Assembly: GCA_937959375.1 (NCBI GenBank)
Contig: CALGLS010000430.1
Coordinates: 1 to 16,146 of the forward strand
DNA from: an uncultured Saprospiraceae bacterium
Lineage (GTDB): Bacteria; Bacteroidota; Bacteroidia; Chitinophagales; Saprospiraceae
Direction of reading: 5' to 3'
Length of the DNA stretch: 16,146 bases
Shown: positions 10,212-16,146 of the stretch, piece by piece
How the letters are laid out: the number at the start of each line of letters is the position of its first letter
How positions within the stretch are numbered: the stretch's first letter is position 1
The notes under the pieces: model-generated
What the model saw: the letters and a program-made list of their open reading frames with translations, nothing else
Told to the model about the DNA's origin: nothing
The model's database searches: none
Program-made: the position numbers and the translations under genes

Positions 10212-11168
10212 GTGAGAAACAGATTAACCATATTATCAATGGTCCTATCCTTGACAATTTGTCTTTGGATCACTTCCTGTAGCAAGGAACATGAGAATCC
10301 ATTTGATAAGTTTGAAGAAGAAGTAACAGAGGACTCTATTCCTGTACAACTTGATGCGACAAGCATTGAAGGTTTACATGCCAATATATTCAGGCCAACC
10401 TGTGCTAATTCCGGTTGTCACGATGGTACTTTTGAACCAGATTTTAGAACCGTCAGTAGTACTTACAATACACTCGTATATCAACCCATCGTCAAAAATG
10501 ATCCGCAGGGTTCATACGCTGTTCGAGTCAAGCCTGGTAGCGTCAACGAGTCAATGCTGATGGCACGATTAACTATTGACATTGACAATAACTCGGGGAT
10601 CATGCCGCTTGCAGTTGAACCCGATTCTGATTGGCCTAACAACTCAGATGCTTACATCCAAAATGTCAGCGATTGGATTCAAGCTGGTGCAAAAGATCTT
10701 TTTGGCAATAGCCCCAACACCTCTAATCAGCTTCCGCAAATGGAGGGTGCCATGGCTCGTGCCAACGGCGTATGGTTAGAACGATCAGGGAATGGTCAAA
10801 GCAGCATTTCTATATTAGAAACGGTCAATAGCATAGAACTCTTTTTTGCTTTTTCAGATGACGCTACAAGTTCACAGGATTTGACAGAAAATACGGTTCG
10901 GTTTTCAAGTCAAAAAAATGATTATGAAAATGCAGAGACTCTAAACTTACAAGTCAGTAACTCAGCAGAACAACAAGTTGGATATTTTGGCAATACGGTT
11001 AGTTACTATCATAGCATCACCATCAATCCGCAGGATTATGCCTCACTAGGTGAGACCATTTATTTCAGAACAAAAATCAAGGACGGCGATAATCCTGTCA
11101 TTGAGATTCCTGCTGATGCTGGTGCCGATTATATCAAAGATTATTTTTCATTTACCATAATTGAATAA
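10212..11168 (+). CDS. Lipoprotein with CX4CH haem-attachment motif (cytochrome c-like)
   Basis: 318 residues from a GTG start. GTG keeps the basic MRNR end of the signal peptide, while the next Met (residue 10) would remove it. The lipobox is ITSC (Cys23). The motif CANSGCHDG at 64-72 is a CX4CH haem c attachment site (C64, C69, H70). GIMPLAVEP offers Met131 as a possible distal ligand, and SDWIQAGAKD (~155-165) resembles the C-terminal helix of small cytochromes c. Residues ~175-318 are beta-rich with no motif I recognise. CX4CH is known from some multihaem cytochromes but is less common than CXXCH, so haem binding is likely rather than certain. The stop codon overlaps the next ATG by one base. 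An outer-membrane or periplasmic electron-transfer role is inferred. Confidence 0.78.
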   Translation: MRNRLTILSMVLSLTICLWITSCSKEHENPFDKFEEEVTEDSIPVQLDATSIEGLHANIFRPTCANSGCHDGTFEPDFRTVSSTYNTLVYQPIVKNDPQGSYAVRVKPGSVNESMLMARLTIDIDNNSGIMPLAVEPDSDWPNNSDAYIQNVSDWIQAGAKDLFGNSPNTSNQLPQMEGAMARANGVWLERSGNGQSSISILETVNSIELFFAFSDDATSSQDLTENTVRFSSQKNDYENAETLNLQVSNSAEQQVGYFGNTVSYYHSITINPQDYASLGETIYFRTKIKDGDNPVIEIPADAGADYIKDYFSFTIIE

Positions 11169-11608
11169 TGCGTCGAATATTATTTTTACTGGTCATCTTA
11201 TTCGCTGTCTCCTGTACTAAGGAGTCAGAAGAACTTAGTTTTGATACAACACCAAAAATTGAGTTGCTCTCCATTTCCAATGATACAATTGTCGAATTTC
11301 AGGAATCCATTTCATTCTCAATTCGCTATGAAGATGGTGACGGAGATTTGGGTAATCCTGATCCAAATGTTAACTCACTTTTCGTAAAAGATAGTCGTTT
11401 ACAAAATGAAGATGCCTTTTACGTTCAACCACTTGCTCCTGTTGGTGAACAGATTTCAATCACAGGAAATTTGACTATAGAATTGGCGAGTACTTTTATT
11501 TTAGGAAATGCTGACTCAGAGTTTGTCACATTCACCATATATATGCTAGACCGAAATGGCAACAAAAGTAATGTCATCGAAACAGAGACTATTACAATTG
11601 TAAAATAG
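11168..11608 (+). CDS. Small Ig-like lipoprotein with DGDGDLG loop
   Basis: 146 residues. The SPII signal ends at AVSC (Cys16), followed by TKESEE. The rest is a single predicted beta-sandwich: alternating hydrophobic strands, then the acidic loop DGDGDLG at 56-62, which looks like a calcium-binding turn, and a final ETETITIVK strand. Small lipoproteins of this shape are common in Bacteroidota and usually unannotated. The ATG overlaps the preceding stop (TAATG), so the two are probably translationally coupled. The following surface-protein gene begins 19 nt later. Function unknown; an accessory or binding subunit of the operon's assembly is possible. Confidence 0.75.
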   Translation: MRRILFLLVILFAVSCTKESEELSFDTTPKIELLSISNDTIVEFQESISFSIRYEDGDGDLGNPDPNVNSLFVKDSRLQNEDAFYVQPLAPVGEQISITGNLTIELASTFILGNADSEFVTFTIYMLDRNGNKSNVIETETITIVK

Positions 11609-11627
11609 CGAACCCCTTAAAATAATC

Positions 11628-14600
11628 ATGAAGAGAATTTGTACACTTATATTTTTATTTAGTTTGCTCGGCTTGTTTGCTTATGCCCAACCGACATACA
11701 ATATGGACAACCTTGTAGTAGATGACTGTAAAGGTTTTCTGATAGATAGTGAGAATGGAGATGTCGGAGGCAACTATGATCACAACGAAAACTTCACCTT
11801 CTCTATTTGCATTCCTGGAGTTCCTGAAATCACGCTGAACTTTACTTCGTTTTGTACGGAACTTGATTTCGATTACATGCGTTTCTATGATGGCCCAGAT
11901 ACCTTGTCTAATCAAATTGGACCTGTTTATACTGGTGAAGTAGAACCTCCTCCGATCACTGCAACCAGTGGTTGTTTGACGGTCAATTTCATTAGCGATC
12001 CTAGTGTAACTTGTACCGGCTGGTATGCCAGTTGGTGCGTTGAACCGCCAATTCCAGATCCAGTACCTATTGAAACGATTGGTACGATTCCTTGTGAATC
12101 AAACACAATGACCATCACTTTTGCAGAACCAATTCCTTGTAACGAAATCACAGCGACTGCTTTTGAAATTATAGGTCCACAATCTCCAAATGTCATTTCA
12201 GCTACGCCATCACCTTGCTCTGGTGGAACAGCTACTACCGTTGTTTTAAACTTGGACAATCCGATTACTTCAAGTGGCGATTATGTTGTTACCTATACCA
12301 CTGTGTATGAAGACCCTTGTACTGAAGCGACGCCTTTAGTTTCTATACAAAATTTTTCTGTTGTAGATTGTCCACTTACTGTAACTGTGAGTGCAGATGC
12401 CAATCCAATTTGCGAAGGCGCCTGTACCTTTCTTGAAGTTCAAGCTTCTGGAGGTGGCTTATCTGATTACGATTATAACTGGAATCCTAGTTTACCTAAT
12501 AGTGCCAATGTTGAGGTTTGCCCAAATACAAGCACCACCTATACTGTTACCGTTACGGATGACAACGGAGCAAGTGCTGTCAATACTATTTTGATAGAAA
12601 TACAAGCTGCTCCAACGATCATTAATAACGACACGACGATTTGTCAATCTGCTGATCCATTTTTCTTAACTGCAAATCCTACTGGTGGAACATGGTCCGC
12701 AAATGGAATTGACGCCAACAGTCAAGATAGTGGTTACTACGATCCTTCTTTGTCTCCATATTTACAAGACACGATAACCTACACCGATGGTGCTGGTTGT
12801 AGCAGTCAAATATTTATTGACTTCACTCCATTGGATGATGGTAATGATGATGCCTCTTGTCCGGGAGCTGCACCTTTCAATGTTTCTGGTGGCTTACCAG
12901 TTGGTGGAATTTGGTCGGGGCCAAACATTACAGCAGATGGATTATTTACCCCTCCTGCTGACACTGGAAGTTTTCTAGTCACGTATACACATCCCAATGG
13001 TTGTGCTGGTAGCAAATGGATTAACGTTGGTGAAATTGAAATGCCTGCGCTTGATTCTATTTGCCAATCTACTCCTGCTTTTATGATTCCGGTTTCGCCA
13101 TTTGGTGGCACTTGGTCAGGAACAGGAATCACTGACGAAGATACAGGATTGTTTGATCCAGAGGTAGGTGTTCAAGGTGACAATATTTTGGTATACACGA
13201 TCAATGGATGTGTCGATTCTATCAATTTGATTATAAAAGCAATTGACGCCGCTTGGGACTTTTCGGCCTGTCCGGAAGAAGTACCATTCATCGTTGGAGG
13301 GAATTGGAATCCAGCAGGTGGTCTTTGGTCTGGTGCTGGTATTGTTGATCCACTTACGGGATTGTATGACCCTTCTATTCTTCCCAATTTCACAAACGAC
13401 ACCTTGCTTTATATGGTAGACGGTTGTGTCGATTCAAGAATTGCTTATATCCGTCAAACAGAAATTTTCATGGAAGACACCCTCCATTTTTGTGTGTACG
13501 ATGCTGCTATTGAAGTGAGTCGAGATGTAATGGACTATGTGCCTTGTTGTGGTGTTTGGACAGGAGCAGGAATGTCTAATGTGGGAGGTAACATCTGGCA
13601 ATTTGACCCTGTGCAAGCAGGTGTCGGAACACATAACCTAACTTATGATAAAAACGATTGTTCCGACTTTATGACCGTAGTGGTACATGCCAGTCCAACG
13701 ATTGGTCCATTGACGATTTGCGAAGGAGAATTTCCTGTAAATCTAGTAGGTAGTCAAACTGGAACTTGGTCGGGTCCTGGTATTGTCAACCCTACGGATG
13801 GTGTTTTTGATCCAACGATTGCAGGAGTTGGTACGCATACTATTTTTCTGGAAAGTACCTTTGGTTGTATTGGACAAGGGACTGTCAATGTTACGCCATT
13901 CTTAGAAGCGGTTATCGATGAGATTCCTGATTACTATTGTTACAAAGATACGGTGATCTTTATTCCGACGTCACCTGCTGGTGGACAGTTGACGATTGAT
14001 GGTGAAGCTGCTAGCTTTTTCAATCCGGCAACTGCTGGTGAAGGCATTCACAATATTAGTTATTCAATTGGGGCGGGTCAGTGTTTGAGTGAAACGAATG
14101 TGATTATTGAAGTAGGTGCTCCTATTGTTGCAAGTACTACCTTTTCTTTAGACAGTATTTGCTTTGGCAATTCGATTACGATTGCTGCGGATGCGAGTGG
14201 TGGTAGTTCGAATGGTGTGTACACGTATACTTGGAATCAGGGTTTAGGTTTTGGTAAAACGCATTTTGTGGATCCAACAAGTACAACAATATATGTCGTT
14301 TCGGTGGAAGATGGTTGTTCCGATCCTGCAACTGCGACTACAACTATTTTTGTTCATGATCAAATTCAAACATCCTATGCTACTGGTCCGGAAGTTTGTT
14401 TTGACGAAAGTACTTTTGCAACAATCACTGCTTCTCCTGGCAACAGCTATACGTATGTTTGGGATAGCGAACCACCGACAACAGGAAACACGATTCAAAG
14501 TTATCCAACGTCGTATAATGTGGAAGTGACTAATAATGAAACGGGCTGCTCGATAGATACGGAAGTTGATCTACCTGGTTATGATTTACTTACTGCCAAC

Positions 14601-15131
14601 TTTGATCTTTCACCGAATTCTGCTGAATGTATTTCAGTTATTGATCCGACGATTCAGTTGATTGATTTTAGTGTGGGAGCGACGGGAGGTTACTGGGATT
14701 TTGGGGATGGTAGTCCTCGTGTTCCTTATGTTTTTGGCGAGAACGTTAGTCATACTTTCCCAGATACGATTGGCAATTATAATGTTATTTTACATTTGGA
14801 GAATGAGGGGGATTGTGTTTCTGAGGATGAGCTTGGTGTTTGTATCAAATCGGAGTATACTATTTTTGCTCCTAATGCGATGACACCTAATCTTGATGGT
14901 AAGAATGATTTCTTTCAGATCAAGGGTTTGTTTATCAGAGATATTGAGTGGCAGATTTTTGATCGTTGGGGTAAGCGTCTTTTTACTGGAACTAGCTTAG
15001 ATGATACTTGGGATGGATTTCATAATGGCACTCGTGTACAGGTTGGCGTTTATGTTTTTGTGGCGAAGTATACGACTAAGTTTGATAACACGAGTCAGGT
15101 ATTGAAGGGACATGTTACGGTTATTTATTAA
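11628..15131 (+). CDS. Large T9SS type B secreted protein with CUB, seven WSGxGI repeats, Ig-like and PKD domains
   Basis: 1167 residues. The signal peptide is 1-20 (LFAYA). A CUB-like domain (~24-136; FYDGPD, paired cysteines) is followed by Ig-like domains (~140-325). Seven tandem ~72-residue repeats (~328-831) are built on the theme CxxxxPFxL...GGTWSGxGI...GxFDP...G...ITYTxxGC. Two more Ig-like domains (~832-980) follow. A PKD-like domain (~980-1076, YWDFGDGSP) precedes a gliding-motility-associated T9SS type B C-terminal domain (1077-1167), which opens FAPNAMTPNLDGKNDFF and has the marker FDRWGKRLF. This directs export across the outer membrane by T9SS. The protein is likely an adhesin or surface scaffold; no enzyme domain is visible. 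Many Cys pairs suggest disulfide-stabilised modules. It is the last gene of the operon, which links the periplasmic and lipoprotein members to the cell surface. Confidence 0.93.
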   Translation: MKRICTLIFLFSLLGLFAYAQPTYNMDNLVVDDCKGFLIDSENGDVGGNYDHNENFTFSICIPGVPEITLNFTSFCTELDFDYMRFYDGPDTLSNQIGPVYTGEVEPPPITATSGCLTVNFISDPSVTCTGWYASWCVEPPIPDPVPIETIGTIPCESNTMTITFAEPIPCNEITATAFEIIGPQSPNVISATPSPCSGGTATTVVLNLDNPITSSGDYVVTYTTVYEDPCTEATPLVSIQNFSVVDCPLTVTVSADANPICEGACTFLEVQASGGGLSDYDYNWNPSLPNSANVEVCPNTSTTYTVTVTDDNGASAVNTILIEIQAAPTIINNDTTICQSADPFFLTANPTGGTWSANGIDANSQDSGYYDPSLSPYLQDTITYTDGAGCSSQIFIDFTPLDDGNDDASCPGAAPFNVSGGLPVGGIWSGPNITADGLFTPPADTGSFLVTYTHPNGCAGSKWINVGEIEMPALDSICQSTPAFMIPVSPFGGTWSGTGITDEDTGLFDPEVGVQGDNILVYTINGCVDSINLIIKAIDAAWDFSACPEEVPFIVGGNWNPAGGLWSGAGIVDPLTGLYDPSILPNFTNDTLLYMVDGCVDSRIAYIRQTEIFMEDTLHFCVYDAAIEVSRDVMDYVPCCGVWTGAGMSNVGGNIWQFDPVQAGVGTHNLTYDKNDCSDFMTVVVHASPTIGPLTICEGEFPVNLVGSQTGTWSGPGIVNPTDGVFDPTIAGVGTHTIFLESTFGCIGQGTVNVTPFLEAVIDEIPDYYCYKDTVIFIPTSPAGGQLTIDGEAASFFNPATAGEGIHNISYSIGAGQCLSETNVIIEVGAPIVASTTFSLDSICFGNSITIAADASGGSSNGVYTYTWNQGLGFGKTHFVDPTSTTIYVVSVEDGCSDPATATTTIFVHDQIQTSYATGPEVCFDESTFATITASPGNSYTYVWDSEPPTTGNTIQSYPTSYNVEVTNNETGCSIDTEVDLPGYDLLTANFDLSPNSAECISVIDPTIQLIDFSVGATGGYWDFGDGSPRVPYVFGENVSHTFPDTIGNYNVILHLENEGDCVSEDELGVCIKSEYTIFAPNAMTPNLDGKNDFFQIKGLFIRDIEWQIFDRWGKRLFTGTSLDDTWDGFHNGTRVQVGVYVFVAKYTTKFDNTSQVLKGHVTVIY
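12609..14120 (+). repeat. Seven tandem ~72-codon coding repeats
   Basis: Within the large surface protein, residues 328-831 divide into seven units. Each has a Cys near its start, a GG.WSG.GI core, a G.FDP or YDP turn and a Cys near its end. Cores read GGTWSANGI, GGIWSGPNI, GGTWSGTGI, GGLWSGAGI, CGVWTGAGM, TGTWSGPGI and GGQLTIDGE. The seventh is degenerate. Units have diverged at the DNA level, so this is old duplication rather than a recent expansion. Confidence 0.85.
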
Positions 15132-15163
15132 AGAGTTACCAACGGGCTGAAATCCGGAATTCG

Positions 15164-15186
15164 AAATAGCTTTCACAGTGCTATTT
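15164..15186. terminator. Weak hairpin between convergent genes
   Basis: AAATAGC (15164-15170) and GCTATTT (15180-15186) form a 7-bp stem with a 9-nt loop between the operon's last gene and the Fic gene, overlapping the Fic stop codon. No proper T run follows on either strand, so any terminator role is uncertain. Confidence 0.3.
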
Positions 15187-16146
15187 TATCACATAGCTAG
15201 TGCCACGACCTTTTCCACTTCTTTCAATTAAATTCTTATCAACCAACTTTGCCAATAATTTCTTCACCGTTGGCTTAGGAATATTCAGACCAATTGACAA
15301 ATCACTAGATGCACATCCCGGATGATTTTCTATGAATGTGTAAATCAGTTTTTCTTTATTTGATAATTGTGTTGTGATCCCTGTACCTTTCAGTTTTTGC
15401 GCAAGCTTATTTTGAATATTGATAAGTGATTGCAAAAAGAAATTGATCCATTCTGAAATATCTTCGTTGGGACGCTGTGCTTGACAAGTGCGAAGCGTTT
15501 GGTAATAGGCTCTTTTGTTGGATTCGATTTCATGCTCAAAACTTACGTACTGAATCCATTGGTATCCCACCTTCATCAAAAGTAGTGTAGTCAATAATCT
15601 AGTCAACCTCCCATTACCATCTTGAAAAGGGTGGATACTTACAAAGTCATAAGCGAAAGCTGCAGCTTTAATAAGTGGGTGAACTTCATTTTCGTTTGCA
15701 TACCATTTGATGAGTGCTCTCATGGCATCCTCAGTTGCAATACCGGGGTCTGTTGTTCTGAAAATTATTTGTCGACTTCCGTCTGGAAAATTCGCCTCCA
15801 CGGCATTGGTATGTTGCTTGTATGCTCCACGATGCCAATCATCTTTTTTACTGATTCGTAGAAGTTGGTTATGAAGGTTTTTGATATTACTTTCTGCAAT
15901 TTCAATGTCCTCAAAACTTTGTGTAATTAAATCAAGGACGTTGAAATAGCCAACCACTTCTTGTGAGTCGCGGTCTTCAATTTTACTAACATCAATATGA
16001 TCCAATAAGCGTTCGACATCTGCATCTGTTAGTTTCGATCCTTCAATTCTTGTCGATGCTCCTACACTTTGAATGGTAGCTATCGATCTCAGTTGCTTAA
16101 GACTCTGCCCTTCTCGCTTTTCGACACTTGACCAACTCGCATCAAA
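15181..16146 (-). CDS. Fic family protein (AMP-transferase-type), 5' end beyond the window
   Basis: 321 residues are visible. The frame stays open to the window edge; a TTG at 16005 is in frame but is not the start, since the 47 codons before it encode a typical Fic N-terminus (FDASWSSVEKREG, then IATIQSVGASTRIEG). STRIEG (31-36, numbered from the window edge) fits the inhibitory helix motif [S/T]xxxE[G/N]. The core is HPFQDGNGR at 172-180, a complete HPFx[D/E]GN[G/K]R motif, so transfer of AMP or a related nucleotide group to a protein hydroxyl is expected. Residues ~261-321 look like a winged helix-turn-helix (SSDLSIGLNIPKPTVKKLLAKL), found in many free-standing Fic regulators. Target unknown. 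No antitoxin gene is needed if the internal motif is active. It converges on the operon, 49 nt from its end. Confidence 0.93.
   Translation of the reverse strand, partial: FDASWSSVEKREGQSLKQLRSIATIQSVGASTRIEGSKLTDADVERLLDHIDVSKIEDRDSQEVVGYFNVLDLITQSFEDIEIAESNIKNLHNQLLRISKKDDWHRGAYKQHTNAVEANFPDGSRQIIFRTTDPGIATEDAMRALIKWYANENEVHPLIKAAAFAYDFVSIHPFQDGNGRLTRLLTTLLLMKVGYQWIQYVSFEHEIESNKRAYYQTLRTCQAQRPNEDISEWINFFLQSLINIQNKLAQKLKGTGITTQLSNKEKLIYTFIENHPGCASSDLSIGLNIPKPTVKKLLAKLVDKNLIERSGKGRGTSYVIK

Noticed and set aside
11655..13634. Several 60-110-codon minus-strand frames opposite the large surface protein.
   Set aside because: They follow from the repeated, codon-biased composition of the plus-strand gene and have no motif of their own.
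12609..14120. CRISPR-like or recently amplified DNA repeats in the surface protein gene.
   Set aside because: The periodicity is in the protein (~72 residues); the DNA copies are diverged, long and in frame, so this is a domain repeat.

Overview
The window looks like chromosomal DNA from a Bacteroidota bacterium, most plausibly a Saprospiria/Lewinella-like marine or polymer-degrading lineage. The phylum call is fairly strong: a type A and a type B type IX secretion (T9SS) C-terminal domain, many SPII lipoproteins with short lipoboxes, a TTG/TATATTTG promoter of the Bacteroidota sigma type, weak Shine-Dalgarno sequences and moderate AT richness. The finer placement is only an impression. No transposase, integrase, phage gene or CRISPR array is visible.

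Layout. (1) 1-180: a tRNA-Cys(GCA) with its own promoter and a hairpin terminator. (2) 360-3518 (+): a large secreted CotH-kinase protein with lamin-tail, chitobiase-C-like and T9SS sorting domains and a 15-residue glutamate linker. (3) 3519-3888: an intergenic region with a strong minus-strand terminator, a promoter-like box that may drive a ~70-nt small RNA, and a 14-bp perfect palindrome. (4) 3889-5772 (-): an exported, membrane-anchored TPR-CHAT protein that keeps the caspase-like Cys but appears to have lost the catalytic His. (5) 5889-7175 (+): an exported GH5 (mannanase-like) glycoside hydrolase, divergent from the CHAT gene. (6) 7455-15131 (+): six tightly packed genes that look like one operon: two DUF1549-like lipoproteins, a Tat-signal DUF1501/alkaline-phosphatase-fold-like protein, a lipoprotein with a CX4CH haem-attachment motif, a small lipoprotein with a DGDGDLG loop, and a 1167-residue CUB/Ig-like/PKD protein with a T9SS type B C-terminal domain and seven ~72-residue repeats. 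(7) 15181-16146 (-): a Fic-domain protein whose 5' end runs off the window.

The most interesting part is the 7455-15131 operon. Its parts (DUF1549-like, DUF1501-like and haem-motif proteins) echo the cytochrome/DUF1549/DUF1553 plus DUF1501 gene pairs that are abundant in Planctomycetota. Here they are split into separate lipoproteins and joined to a T9SS-exported surface protein. I infer a cell-surface, possibly redox-linked complex of unknown substrate. That function is not demonstrated by the sequence.
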